The notes under the pieces: generated by a model | Told to the model about the DNA's origin: nothing | What the model saw: only the letters and a program-made list of their open reading frames with translations | Databases searched by the model: none | Position numbers and translations under genes: made by a program | NCBI RefSeq assembly: GCF_036002945.1 | Contig: NZ_CP108529.1 | Span: 3,348,001 to 3,412,000 of the forward strand | DNA: 64,000 bases | From: Streptomyces sp. NBC_01224 | GTDB taxonomy: Bacteria > Actinomycetota > Actinomycetes > Streptomycetales > Streptomycetaceae | Direction of reading: 5' to 3' | In this document: one piece after another, positions 1 through 9,908 of the stretch | Layout of the letters: every line of letters begins with the position of its first letter | Numbering within the stretch: the stretch's first letter is position 1

Positions 1-401
1 CGATGGCCAGGGAGCGGCGGCTGCCCTTGCTGCTGTCCAAGGTCGACCCGCGGTCCGGGGTGCCGCGGGTCGCGATCCTGCTCGCCGCGACGGTGACGCT
101 GGTGGCGGCGGTGTGGGCGGCCCGGCGCGCCGACGGTCTCGACCATCTGGTGTCGGTCGTCGACATCGGTGCGCTGACGGCGTTCGTGCTGCTGCACGCG
201 TCGGTGGTCGGCTGGTTCGCCGTACGCCGGATGGAGGGGCCGCCCAGCTGGTGGCGGCATGTGCTGGTGCCGGTGGTGGGTGCGGGGGTGCTGATCGCGG
301 TGATCGTGGAGGCGACCGCGAGCGCTCAGGTGGTGGGGGTGTGCTGGCTGGGGGTGGGGCTGGTGGTCCTGGCGCTGCAGTGGGGACGGCGCACAGCCTG
401 A
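1..401 (+). CDS. APC-family amino acid permease, C-terminal part
   Basis: This is the last 132 or so residues of a membrane transporter cut by the left edge of the window. No start can be assigned, because the reading frame is open to base 1. Four hydrophobic segments alternate with short loops. The pattern MARERRLP, then a cytoplasmic loop ending in GVPRVAIL, then a helix, is typical of the second half of APC-superfamily amino acid/polyamine permeases. It ends about 70 bases before xseA on the same strand with no clear terminator. The substrate cannot be told from this fragment. Family call fairly secure, function open. Confidence 0.75.
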   Translation, partial: MARERRLPLLLSKVDPRSGVPRVAILLAATVTLVAAVWAARRADGLDHLVSVVDIGALTAFVLLHASVVGWFAVRRMEGPPSWWRHVLVPVVGAGVLIAVIVEATASAQVVGVCWLGVGLVVLALQWGRRTA

Positions 402-472
402 GGCGGGGGCGAGCCGGAGTGGCGGTTGTCGTGGGCGGCTGATTGTCGGTGGGGGCGGATACGCTCGCTCGC

Positions 473-1684
473 ATGGCTCTCCAAACGTCCGCGGAAGCTC
501 CGCTGCCCGTCGGTGATGTGTCGCGGCTGATCGGGGGGTGGATCGACCGGCTCGGCGCCGTCTGGGTCGAGGGCCAGATCACCCAGTTGTCACGGCGGCC
601 GGGCGCCGGGGTGGTGTTCCTGACGCTGCGCGACCCGTCTCAGGACATCTCGGTGAGCGTGACGTGCTTCCGCCAGGTCTTCGACCGGATCGCGGATGTC
701 GTGACGGAGGGAGCGCGGGTCGTCGTGCTCGCCAAGCCCGAGTGGTACGCGCCGCGCGGCCAGCTGTCCCTGCGGGCCACGGAGATACGGCCGGTCGGCA
801 TCGGTGAGCTGCTGGTCCGCCTTGAGCAGCTCAAGAAGTCGCTGGCCTCGGAGGGGCTCTTCGCGCTCGACCGGAAGAAGCCGCTGCCGTTCCTGCCGCA
901 GCTGATCGGACTGGTCTGTGGCCGTGCCTCGGCGGCCGAGCGCGACGTTCTGGAGAACGCGCGGCGGCGATGGCCCGCGGTGCGGTTCGAGGTGCGTAAC
1001 ACGGCGGTGCAGGGGGTGCACGCGGTGAATCAGGTCGTCCAGGCCGTGAAGGAGCTGGACGATCTCCCGGACGTCGACGTGATCGTGGTGGCGCGGGGTG
1101 GCGGCAGCGTGGAGGATCTGCTGCCGTTCTCGGACGAGCAGCTGATCCGTACGGTCGCCGCGTGCCGTACGCCGGTGGTGTCGGCGATCGGTCATGAGCC
1201 GGACTCCCCGCTGCTCGACCTGGTCGCGGATCTGCGCGCCTCCACTCCGACGGATGCGGCGAAGAAGGTCGTGCCCGATGTGGGCGAGGAGCTGGAGCGG
1301 GTGCAGCAGCTGCGGGACCGTGCGTTGCGGACGGTACGGGGGTTGCTGGACCGGGAGGAGCGGGGGCTGGCGCATGCGCTGGGCCGGCCCGCGATGGAGC
1401 ATCCCCAGCGGATGGTGGACGAGCGGGCCTCGGAGATCGATGCGCTGATCGGGCGGGGTCGGCGGGTACTGGGGCATCTGCTGGACCGGGCGGACTCGGA
1501 GCTCGCCCATACCCGGGCGCGGGTGGTCGCGTTGTCGCCCGCGGCGACGCTGGAGCGCGGGTATGCGGTGCTGCAGCGGGCGGACGGCCATGTGGTGCGG
1601 GCTCCCGCGGACGCGGGGGTGCCGGGCGATCTGCTTCGGGCGCGGGTTTCGGGGGGCGAGTTCGCGGTGCGGGTGAGTGAGTGA
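473..1684 (+). CDS. xseA: Exodeoxyribonuclease VII large subunit
   Basis: Catalytic large subunit of exonuclease VII, which degrades single-stranded DNA to oligonucleotides in DNA repair. The 403-residue product has an N-terminal OB-fold (about residues 10-110; [12 protein letters not shown]) followed by the Exonuc_VII_L nuclease domain, with [14 protein letters not shown] and [20 protein letters not shown], both family hallmarks. A long arginine/glutamate-rich helical region follows, as usual. The ATG at 473 is chosen because [14 protein letters not shown] is the usual start of streptomycete XseA; an upstream TTG at 443 is in frame but less likely. The small subunit lies 110 bases downstream, so the two probably form one transcript. 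Confidence 0.95.
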   Translation: MALQTSAEAPLPVGDVSRLIGGWIDRLGAVWVEGQITQLSRRPGAGVVFLTLRDPSQDISVSVTCFRQVFDRIADVVTEGARVVVLAKPEWYAPRGQLSLRATEIRPVGIGELLVRLEQLKKSLASEGLFALDRKKPLPFLPQLIGLVCGRASAAERDVLENARRRWPAVRFEVRNTAVQGVHAVNQVVQAVKELDDLPDVDVIVVARGGGSVEDLLPFSDEQLIRTVAACRTPVVSAIGHEPDSPLLDLVADLRASTPTDAAKKVVPDVGEELERVQQLRDRALRTVRGLLDREERGLAHALGRPAMEHPQRMVDERASEIDALIGRGRRVLGHLLDRADSELAHTRARVVALSPAATLERGYAVLQRADGHVVRAPADAGVPGDLLRARVSGGEFAVRVSE

Positions 1685-1794
1685 GCGGGGGTTCGGTGCT
1701 GGGGCGGACGAGGCGGACGGGCGCCGAGGCGGCTCGAAAGCGATGACGGGCGAGGTAGGAGGCTCCTGATGGGCCGGAACGTAGGGTGGGGCGC

Positions 1795-2061
1795 ATGACG
1801 GACGACGGGACTACGACGGCTGGTGCCGCGGGCACGCTCGGATACGAGCAGGCCCGTGACGAGCTGATCGAGGTGGTGCGCCGCCTGGAGGCGGGCGGTA
1901 CGACGCTGGAGGAGTCCCTCGCGCTGTGGGAGCGGGGCGAGGAGCTGGCGAAGGTGTGCCGGCACTGGCTGGAAGGCGCGCGCGCACGGCTGGACGCGGC
2001 CCTGGCGGGGCCGGCCGCCCCCCAGGAGAGCGGCGGCGGCACGACAGCCGACAACGGCTGA
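1795..2061 (+). CDS. xseB: Exodeoxyribonuclease VII small subunit
   Basis: Small regulatory subunit that binds the helical arm of XseA. The 88-residue product has the XseB core LGYEQARDELIEVVRRLEAG followed by LEESLALWERGEELAKVC, predicted as two antiparallel helices, and a short disordered acidic/glycine tail. The ATG at 1795 is preferred; a GTG nine bases upstream is also in frame. Its position directly after xseA on the same strand confirms the pairing. Confidence 0.93.
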   Translation: MTDDGTTTAGAAGTLGYEQARDELIEVVRRLEAGGTTLEESLALWERGEELAKVCRHWLEGARARLDAALAGPAAPQESGGGTTADNG

Positions 2062-2260
2062 GGCCTCCCCGACTTCCGATTTCCCCGGCCGGCCCCGCTT
2101 CCGGCTCCCTGGTTCGCCCGGCTTCCCGGTCCCGGCTTTTCGGACGAGGCCGACCACGGCGAGGTGGGCGCAAGGCAGGCGGCGCCGCGATCGGAGCCCT
2201 TGCCGGCGAATGGCACAAGAGGCCCGCGCTGTGGAACAGATCACTCCACTCCAGCTTTAG

Positions 2261-2290
2261 TTGAAAGTTAACCAACCTCTCCCGTAACGT
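2261..2290 (+). promoter_or_regulatory. Candidate vegetative promoter for the reductase gene
   Basis: TTGAAA at 2261-2266 and TAACGT at 2285-2290 are separated by 18 bases, a fair match to a housekeeping sigma factor promoter, 49 bases before the ATG at 2339. The stretch is visibly A/T-richer than its surroundings and contains GTTAAC. A Shine-Dalgarno-like GGAAGG follows near 2322. Prediction only. Confidence 0.4.
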
Positions 2291-2338
2291 GGCCGCCGTT
2301 GCTTGATCCACGTGTACGCCCGGAAGGTAAACCGCCAG

Positions 2339-2929
2339 ATGTCCCTCGTTCTTGACCCCGCCGCCCAGGACCTCCTCTTCCGCGAGGCCCGCACCGCCAA
2401 CACATTCACCGACGAGCCGGTGACCGAGGAGCAGGTCCAGGCGATCTACGACCTGGTCAAGTACGGCCCCACCGCGTTCAACCAGTCGCCGCTGCGCGTC
2501 GTCCTGGTCCGCTCCGACGACGCCCGTGCGCGCCTCGTCAAGCACATGGCCGAGGGCAACCAGCCGAAGACCTCGACCGCCCCGCTGGTCGCCATCCTGG
2601 TCGCCGACAACGAGTTCCACGAGGAGCTCCCGGCCCTGATGCCGCACTTCCCGCAGGCCAAGGACGCGTTCTTCTCCGAGCGCCCGGTCCGCGAGTCGTC
2701 CGCCGCACTCAATGGTGCGCTCCAGGCCGCGTACTTCATCATCGGCGTCCGCGCCGCCGGCCTCGCCGCGGGCCCGATGACCGGTTACAACGCCGCGGGC
2801 ATCGAGAAGGAGTTCCTGGACGGCGACCACAAGGTGCTGATGGTCGTCAACATCGGCAAGGCGGGCGAGGACGCCTGGTTCCCGCGTCTGCCGCGCCTCG
2901 CCTACGACGAGGTCATCACGACCGTCTGA
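2339..2929 (+). CDS. Malonic semialdehyde reductase, nitroreductase fold (RutE/HadB-like)
   Basis: FMN-dependent oxidoreductase of the nitroreductase superfamily, subgroup RutE, which reduces malonic semialdehyde to 3-hydroxypropionate. The 196-residue protein shows the subgroup features FREARTANTF near the N-terminus, VKYGPTAFNQSPLR (FMN/substrate contact) and AAGLAAGPMTGYNAAGIEKEF, with VNIGKAG near the end. The ATG at 2339 gives the standard length; the open frame upstream is not conserved in character. It is monocistronic, with its own promoter candidate and a strong hairpin behind it. No other rut genes are visible, so uracil catabolism is not implied; general aldehyde or quinone reduction is an alternative. 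Confidence 0.85.
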   Translation: MSLVLDPAAQDLLFREARTANTFTDEPVTEEQVQAIYDLVKYGPTAFNQSPLRVVLVRSDDARARLVKHMAEGNQPKTSTAPLVAILVADNEFHEELPALMPHFPQAKDAFFSERPVRESSAALNGALQAAYFIIGVRAAGLAAGPMTGYNAAGIEKEFLDGDHKVLMVVNIGKAGEDAWFPRLPRLAYDEVITTV

Positions 2930-2950
2930 GCGTCGCAACGCCTACGGAGG

Positions 2951-2981
2951 AGGCCCTGGAGCATCAAGTGCTCCAGGGCCT
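2951..2981. terminator. Bidirectional terminator between convergent genes
   Basis: A perfect 13-bp inverted repeat (left arm 2951-2963 AGGCCCTGGAGCA, loop TCAAG, right arm 2969-2981) lies between the + strand reductase and the - strand DUF4245 gene, so it can serve both. Confidence 0.85.
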
Positions 2982-3023
2982 TCTCCGTGCGCCTCGTACG
3001 AGGCAGATGCCCCGCACAGGACA

Positions 3024-3542
3024 TCAGGACGACTTGAGTGCGGCGGCCATCTCCGCCAGCCGCTCCGTCGAGGCGGAACCCGTGACCACCGTGGTCGCAC
3101 CCTTGTCCTGGCGCACGAGGGCGTCGTACTTCTCGCCCTTCCAGTGCTGCCAGGCCTCGCCCGCGACCTGCTGCGTACGCCCGGTGTTCTTGGCCTCCTG
3201 GCTGACCTCGGTCACATACTTCTGCGCCGGGGAGGTGGACTGCTCCACCGCGACGTACTTGCCCTCCGGGTCCAGGAAGCCCAGGTGCCAGCTGTTGCCC
3301 GCCTGGCGGTCGTAACTGACCGAGGTCGGCTTCCACTCCTTGGCCAGTCCGTCCGGGGCGGCCACCGGGTACGGTGCCGCGCGCCGCGCCGTCAGGAGCT
3401 CCACCCGGTAGTCGACCGCCTTGACCGGGTTGGCGTTCTCGTCGTGCGGAATGAAGATGTAAACGAGCCCTGCCGCAGCGGAGATCACCGCCATCGACAG
3501 GAACATGTCGCGCACTGTCTGCTTGCCTCGCTTGCTAGCCAC
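3024..3542 (-). CDS. DUF4245 membrane-anchored protein
   Basis: A 172-residue protein with a short basic N-terminus (MASKRGKQTVRDM), one membrane helix at about residues 13-32 (FLSMAVISAAAGLVYIFI), and an extracytoplasmic domain with conserved-looking tryptophans (LAKEWKPTSVSYD, NSWHLGFLDPEGKYVAVEQS, AWQHWKGEKYDALVRQ). This matches the actinobacterial DUF4245 family of unknown function, commonly next to glpX. The start is GTG at 3542. It is divergent from glpX, with 142 bases between them. Confidence 0.85.
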   Translation of the reverse strand: MASKRGKQTVRDMFLSMAVISAAAGLVYIFIPHDENANPVKAVDYRVELLTARRAAPYPVAAPDGLAKEWKPTSVSYDRQAGNSWHLGFLDPEGKYVAVEQSTSPAQKYVTEVSQEAKNTGRTQQVAGEAWQHWKGEKYDALVRQDKGATTVVTGSASTERLAEMAAALKSS

Positions 3543-3684
3543 GGGTCCATGGTCGCATTAGGCCTGACGGGCCCGACCCGGGGGCAGCCCGCTCATACGT
3601 GACCCGGTCTGCTCATTCTGTCGACCTGACGATAGAGTCAGAGCACCCTCTTCCGGTCGTCGCCGTACAGAAAGGTGCGCTCCG

Positions 3685-4716
3685 ATGTCCGAGCATCATC
3701 TGCCGTCCCAGCTAGAGGTCTCTCCGGAGGCCCCCGACCGTAACCTCGCCCTGGAGTTGGTCCGGGTCACCGAGGCCGCCGCCATGGCAGCAGGGCGCTG
3801 GGTCGGTCGCGGCGACAAGATCGGCGCCGACGGCGCCGCCGTGAAGGCCATGCGGACCCTCGTCTCCACCGTCTCGATGAACGGCGTCGTCGTCATCGGC
3901 GAGGGCGAGAAGGACGAAGCCCCCATGCTGTTCAATGGCGAGCGCGTCGGTGACGGCACCGGTCCCGAGGTCGATATCGCCGTTGACCCGATCGACGGTA
4001 CGACCCTGAATGCCAAGGGCATGCCGAACGCGATCGCCGTACTGGCCGCCGCCGACCGCGGCGCCATGTTCGACCCGTCCGCGGTCTTCTACATGGACAA
4101 ACTGGTCACCGGCCCCGAGGCCGCCGACTTCGTCGACATCAATGCGCCCGTCTCGGTGAACATCCGCCGGGTCGCGAAGGCGAAGAACTCCGCCCCGGAG
4201 GATGTCACCGTCGTCATCCTCGACCGCCCCCGCCACGACGGCATCGTCAAGGAGATCCGGGAGACCGGCGCCCGGATCAAGTTCATCTCCGACGGCGATG
4301 TCGCGGGCTCGATCATGGCTGCCCGCGAGGGGACCGGCGTCGACCTGCTCATGGGCATCGGCGGCACCCCCGAGGGCATCATCTCGGCCTGCGCCATAAA
4401 GTGCCTCGGCGGCGTCATCCAGGGCAAGCTCTGGCCGAAGGACGAGGCCGAGCGGCAGCGCGCGCTGGACGCCGGTCACGACCTCGACCGGGTCCTGTCC
4501 ACCGACGACCTGGTCAGCGGCGACAACGTGTTCTTCGTCGCGACCGGCATCACGGACGGTGAGCTGATGCGCGGTGTGCGGTACCGCGCGGAGACGGCGA
4601 CCACAGAGTCGATCGTCATGCGGTCCAAGTCCGGCACCATCCGGAAGATCGACTCGACCCACCGGCTGTCGAAGCTGCGTGCCTACAGCGCGATCGACTT
4701 CGACCGCGCGAAGTAG
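3685..4716 (+). CDS. glpX: Class II fructose-1,6-bisphosphatase
   Basis: GlpX-type fructose-1,6-bisphosphatase, the gluconeogenic enzyme of actinobacteria, hydrolysing fructose 1,6-bisphosphate to fructose 6-phosphate with a divalent metal. The 343-residue product contains the family blocks [32 protein letters not shown] (metal-binding acidic residues), [12 protein letters not shown] (metal/phosphate site) and [19 protein letters not shown]. It starts at ATG 3685. It is followed by a strong hairpin and a convergent WhiB-like gene, so it is probably transcribed alone. Confidence 0.96.
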   Translation: MSEHHLPSQLEVSPEAPDRNLALELVRVTEAAAMAAGRWVGRGDKIGADGAAVKAMRTLVSTVSMNGVVVIGEGEKDEAPMLFNGERVGDGTGPEVDIAVDPIDGTTLNAKGMPNAIAVLAAADRGAMFDPSAVFYMDKLVTGPEAADFVDINAPVSVNIRRVAKAKNSAPEDVTVVILDRPRHDGIVKEIRETGARIKFISDGDVAGSIMAAREGTGVDLLMGIGGTPEGIISACAIKCLGGVIQGKLWPKDEAERQRALDAGHDLDRVLSTDDLVSGDNVFFVATGITDGELMRGVRYRAETATTESIVMRSKSGTIRKIDSTHRLSKLRAYSAIDFDRAK

Positions 4717-4749
4717 GTCCCGCCCCGGAGGTTCGGGGAGCAGAACTCG

Positions 4750-4785
4750 AAGAGGCGCCCCCCGTGTGCGGTGGGGGCGCCTCTT
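4750..4785. terminator. Bidirectional terminator after glpX
   Basis: Inverted repeat AAGAGGCGCCCCC (4750-4762) with its complement at 4773-4785 and a 10-base loop, between glpX and the convergent WhiB-like gene. Confidence 0.8.
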
Positions 4786-4837
4786 CGCGGTACGGACGCG
4801 GGGCACCGGTTCAGGCCCCCGGCAGCCCGTCGGCCGG

Positions 4838-5221
4838 TCAGCCCGCCGCGGCTATGCGGCCCGTCGCGGCGGAGGACGCGGATGATGCCTTGAGTTCCAT
4901 CTCGCGCCGTCTGCGACGGGCGAGCACCACGCGGCGTTCGGCGGCGGTGAGGCCGCCCCACACCCCGTACGGCTCCGGCTGTATGAGTGCGTGTTCCTGG
5001 CATTCGATCATCACCGGGCAGCGCGCGCAGACCCGCTTAGCGGACTCCTCGCGTGCGAGTCGGGCAGCAGTCGGCTCCTTCGACGGGGCGAAGAACAGCC
5101 CGGCTTCGTCCCGGCGGCACACCGCCTCCGAGTGCCAGGGGCCGGCCTGGTCCTCCCGCGCGGGGGTGCGCTGGGGAGGGACGGCGGCGACCTGCAGGGG
5201 CTGATGCGGCAGTTGCAGCAC
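4838..5221 (-). CDS. wblI: WhiB-family iron-sulphur regulator (WblI-like)
   Basis: A 127-residue WhiB-like protein, an actinobacterial 4Fe-4S transcription factor that usually acts with the primary sigma factor. The four cluster cysteines are present: one in EAVCRRDEAGLFFAP, then KRVCARCPVMIECQEHAL (C-x2-C-x5-C). The GVWGG turn and basic tail (ERRVVLARRRRRE) follow. The GTG at 5221 has AGGAG seven bases upstream on the minus strand. The gene name rests on remembered position next to glpX in S. coelicolor (WblI); the family is certain, the subfamily less so. Three phased AGTTC repeats lie 140 bases upstream. Confidence 0.85.
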   Translation of the reverse strand: MLQLPHQPLQVAAVPPQRTPAREDQAGPWHSEAVCRRDEAGLFFAPSKEPTAARLAREESAKRVCARCPVMIECQEHALIQPEPYGVWGGLTAAERRVVLARRRRREMELKASSASSAATGRIAAAG

Positions 5222-5362
5222 GGTCTACTCCTGACGACGGCTTCGCGAGCGAGAGACGATGCAGCACTCCCTACCCGCTGTGCGCGCGCCTATGCACTGA
5301 GTGGCACTTGGTTCCGGGCTGCGGAATTGCGACCAGTCAGGAATATGGCTTGTTCTCGAAGG

Positions 5363-5387
5363 AGTTCAGAGCAGTTCGGAAGAGTTC
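5363..5387. promoter_or_regulatory. Three AGTTC direct repeats with 10-bp period
   Basis: AGTTC occurs at 5363-5367, 5373-5377 and 5383-5387, exactly one DNA turn apart (GAACT on the minus strand), about 140-165 bases upstream of the WhiB-like start. Helically phased half-sites suggest a regulator lying along one DNA face. The factor is unknown. Confidence 0.35.
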
Positions 5388-5422
5388 GCACCAGGACGGA
5401 CCGCGCCGTTCCCGGCCGGGTC

Positions 5423-6085
5423 CTAGCCGAGGTATTTGCGCAGCCGGTCCTGGAGATCCGCAATGAACTTCCCGCGCTTGGGCTTCGCCTCGACGCTGCC
5501 GAACACCGAATAGCCGTTGACGACCACCACTGGCGCTTCGGGGTCCGCGGATTCCAGTGTGGCGACTTCGAAATTACCGAAGACGCCCGTGCCGCTGCCG
5601 CGCAGCGAGATGTTCTCGGGGACCTTGATCTCGACACTTCCGAAGATGGCGGTCGCATTGATCACCGTGAGCCTCTGGCCGAAAAGCGCCTCGGTCAGAT
5701 CGATCTCCACGCTACCGAAGAGCGCAAACGCGTTCGTACGGCCGCCGACGCGCCAACGGCCCTTGCGGGTGGAGCTGCTGAAGATCGCCACCAGGTTCTC
5801 GGCCGGACCCGTGGGGCTCTCATGGCCGAAGGCGCCGGGCTCGGCGGCCGAGCGGGAGGCGCCCCCCGGGGCAGGCAGATCCCGTACCAGCGGCTCCAGT
5901 TCGCCGATGGTCTTGGCGCGGTAGACCGCATCGACCCGCTCGGCGTGTTCCTCGGCGGTGAGCCGGCCCTCGGCCATCGCCTCGCGCAGGATGTCCGCGA
6001 TCCGGTCACGGTCCGCGTCGGAGGCGCGGATACCGGCCGGCTCCGCCGGGGCTACGGGCTGCTGGGGGTGCTTTTCGAGGTCCAC
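5423..6085 (-). CDS. DUF1707 / LiaF-like C-terminal domain protein
   Basis: A 220-residue soluble protein. Residues 20-72 form a DUF1707 domain (IRASDADRDRIADILREAMAEGRLTAEEHAERVDAVYRAKT), a helical module common in actinobacteria. The rest is a beta-rich LiaF-like (DUF2154) domain with repeated NAFALFGSVEID, TAIFGSVEIKVPE, TGVFGNFEV and SVFGSVEAKP strands. Such proteins are linked to envelope stress, but the exact role is unknown. It is divergent from the class I fumarase. Confidence 0.82.
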   Translation of the reverse strand: MDLEKHPQQPVAPAEPAGIRASDADRDRIADILREAMAEGRLTAEEHAERVDAVYRAKTIGELEPLVRDLPAPGGASRSAAEPGAFGHESPTGPAENLVAIFSSSTRKGRWRVGGRTNAFALFGSVEIDLTEALFGQRLTVINATAIFGSVEIKVPENISLRGSGTGVFGNFEVATLESADPEAPVVVVNGYSVFGSVEAKPKRGKFIADLQDRLRKYLG

Positions 6086-6103
6086 CGGCCCAGCGTACCC
6101 AAA

Positions 6104-6117
6104 CGCGATAGATCGCG
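6104..6117. promoter_or_regulatory. Palindrome upstream of the DUF1707 gene
   Basis: CGCGAT-AG-ATCGCG is a perfect 6-bp inverted repeat 19 bases upstream of the DUF1707 start codon, so it overlaps the expected leader or promoter. Candidate repressor operator; the regulator is not identifiable. Confidence 0.35.
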
Positions 6118-6281
6118 ACTAGCCCCCGCCGCGCCTCCGCCGTGTCGCCCGCGCGTCGCTCCCGTGCGGATGCCGAACTGAGCCTTACCTCACAGCTTCG
6201 GTGTCCGCGCGGCGTTCTACCCTGGTGGGTGCGCTGCCCAAGGGAGGTCAGCCGCTGTCTGCCGAGTGAGGAATGGCCGTA

Positions 6282-7946
<1,665 letters not shown>

Positions 7947-7983
7947 TGAGCTGAGGCGTGCCGAGAGGCACGACAGGTACGGT

Positions 7984-8033
7984 CCCGCGGGGGCGTTCCG
8001 GCCGCATTCCACCGGCCGGGGCGCCCCCGCGGG
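7984..8033 (+). terminator. Terminator after class I fumarase
   Basis: A 12-bp perfect repeat CCCGCGGGGGCG (7984-7995) pairs with 8022-8033; CCGGCCG and CCGGCCGG in between extend the stem. It lies 37 bases after the fumarase stop. Confidence 0.8.
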
Positions 8034-8058
8034 CCGTTCCCACCCCAGCGGGCGTTGT

Positions 8059-8074
8059 ATTACATTCGTGCAAT
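8059..8074. promoter_or_regulatory. Dyad ATTnCAn4TGnAAT before the MFS gene
   Basis: The 16-mer ATTACATTCGTGCAAT has matching half-sites (ATTnCA / TGnAAT) and sits 14 bases before the GTG at 8088, a place where a repressor would block transcription or translation. It resembles MarR/ArsR-type operators that control efflux pumps; no such regulator gene is adjacent. Confidence 0.35.
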
Positions 8075-8087
8075 CCGGAGGCCATGG

Positions 8088-9482
8088 GTGAGCACGACTG
8101 GTGACTATGGGCCGGTGACACAAGACACCGAACAGGCGGACGACCGGCCGGACCCGGCACCGGACATCGATCCGGCCGACACGGCACGCGGCGAGCGCCG
8201 CTATCGATTCCTCGTCGCCGGATACTCCCTCTCTTCGTACGGCACCTTCCTGAATATGGTGGCGCTCAATCTGTTCGTCTACGAGACGACGGGCAGAGCG
8301 CTCGCGATGGGCCTGTTCATGGCCGTGCGGCTCGGGTCCGGATTTCTCGCCGGACTCGCTGCCGGCGGTCTCCTCGCCCGATTCACGGCCAAGAGCCTCA
8401 TGCTGTGGACGAATGTGGCGCAGGCGGCGGTGATGCTGTTGCTGGTCTTCGCGCCGGAGGGGATGCGGACGGCCGCGCTGATGGCCGTTTCCGTGGTGGT
8501 GGGTGCCTGCGGAACGCTTTTCATGGTGTCGCTGCGCAGCTCCATTCCCGAGATGGTCGGCGACGAGCGGCGGTCGTGGGCCAACTCCCTTTCCATCACG
8601 GGACGTTCGCTGGCCATGGTGGCCGGTTTCGCTTCGGCGGGTGTGGTGGTCTCGCTGGTCGGCTACACCGCCGCGTTCGTGGTGGACATGGCCACCTTTG
8701 TGGTCTGCGCCGTGACGGTGGCTCTGCTGCCGATCGCGGGCGGGGGCAGGGGGAAGGACGCCCGGCCGGAATCGGAGGGGGATTCCGGCGGACGTACGCA
8801 GGAGGGCAGGCGGGGGACCGGGACGGGGCGGCGGCGGATGCCGGGGGCGTTCCTCAGGTCGGCCGCCGCGCCCGGTCTCGGTCTGATGGTGGTGCTGCGG
8901 GGTGCGGACGCCTTCGGTTCGTCCTCCCACAACGCCGCGCTGCCGGTCTACTCCGCCGGGCTCGACGCCTCGCACCCTGCCGTGTTCGTCAGCGCGTTCT
9001 GGTGTCTGTGGGCGCTGGGGAACGTCGTCGCGCAGCAGTTGATCCAGCGGTACATCAAGCGCACCGGGCGGGCGGTGGGTGCACCGGGGTTCGGGTACGG
9101 CACGTGTCTGATGTCCGGGGCGTTCATTCTGGCGTTCGCCGGGTTCCCTTCGGCGGCGACCGCCGTGATCGCACTTGTCGCGGGGGCGGCCGACGGGCTC
9201 ACCGAGGTCTCGTACACCTCGCATCTGCAGACGCTCCCCGCCGATCTGCGCGGTCATGCGTTCGGGCTCTCCGCGACGGTGGAGAATCTCGGGTTCGGCG
9301 TCGGCATGATCCTGGTCGCGGCGGCACTCGACAGCCACAGCCCGCTGACCGTCGTCGCCTGGTCGCACGGGGTGGCCATCGTGATCGCCGTGGCGTTCCT
9401 GATCAGGGTGGCGGGGTCGCGGAGGCGAGATCGCGTCCCCGCGCCCCGCTCCGGTGCCGATCGCGGTGGGCAGGTGCGGTGA
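8088..9482 (+). CDS. MFS transporter (efflux-type)
   Basis: A 464-residue major facilitator with about 12 hydrophobic segments, after an acidic/proline-rich cytoplasmic tail of about 35 residues. ALGMGL-type helix ends, LLARFTAKSLMLWTN and MVSLRSSIPEMVGDERRSWANSL resemble the macrolide/drug-efflux MFS group (MFS_3-like). The central loop near residue 220-250 is long and charged. The GTG at 8088 is chosen because GGAG at 8077-8080 is seven bases upstream; the ATG at 8084 is out of frame. Transported substrate unknown. Confidence 0.8.
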   Translation: MSTTGDYGPVTQDTEQADDRPDPAPDIDPADTARGERRYRFLVAGYSLSSYGTFLNMVALNLFVYETTGRALAMGLFMAVRLGSGFLAGLAAGGLLARFTAKSLMLWTNVAQAAVMLLLVFAPEGMRTAALMAVSVVVGACGTLFMVSLRSSIPEMVGDERRSWANSLSITGRSLAMVAGFASAGVVVSLVGYTAAFVVDMATFVVCAVTVALLPIAGGGRGKDARPESEGDSGGRTQEGRRGTGTGRRRMPGAFLRSAAAPGLGLMVVLRGADAFGSSSHNAALPVYSAGLDASHPAVFVSAFWCLWALGNVVAQQLIQRYIKRTGRAVGAPGFGYGTCLMSGAFILAFAGFPSAATAVIALVAGAADGLTEVSYTSHLQTLPADLRGHAFGLSATVENLGFGVGMILVAAALDSHSPLTVVAWSHGVAIVIAVAFLIRVAGSRRRDRVPAPRSGADRGGQVR

Positions 9483-9908
9483 GGATTCGCGTACGACGGA
9501 ATTCAGCCAATCCTGAGGCGCACTCGTGCGTGACCGACGGGCAGGGGCGGTGCCGGAGAACGGGGTGCCGCGTGTCCCGGCCCTCCGCAGCGGCTTCCCG
9601 GACGCCCCCGGCACGGGCCCCGTACACCCCCGGTCACCTCGGACCCGCGCGCCGGGGCGGCCCGTCCGGCACCGCCGATTTCACGCAGCGGGCCGCGCCG
9701 CGGACTTGCGCCTTGCCGGGCCGTGCGGTGGGTTGTCGGACGTTCCTGCAGCGCTCCGCCGACCCGGGGCATCAGGAAGCAGTCCTGGGGAACCAGGAAA
9801 CAGCCGCCACCCACCCCCCACACCCCGGGCACCGCGCCGCGCCCAGCGGCCCGGCGCGGGTTCGCCCACCCTCACCTCACCGTCGAACACCGGAAAGGCG
9901 GACGCCGT
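9483..9908. other. Gene-free interval, 426 bases
   Basis: Between the MFS gene and the aminopeptidase. Reading frames here are compositionally biased (proline/arginine/glycine runs) and show no domain. No strong hairpin or RNA gene was seen. A loose repeat of CAGGAAGCAG / CAGGAAACAG occurs around 9770-9805. The aminopeptidase promoter presumably lies here. Confidence 0.5.

Noticed and set aside
9503..9832. Possible small minus-strand protein in the gap
   Set aside because: Glycine/proline/arginine-rich, no domain, and only explained by base composition.
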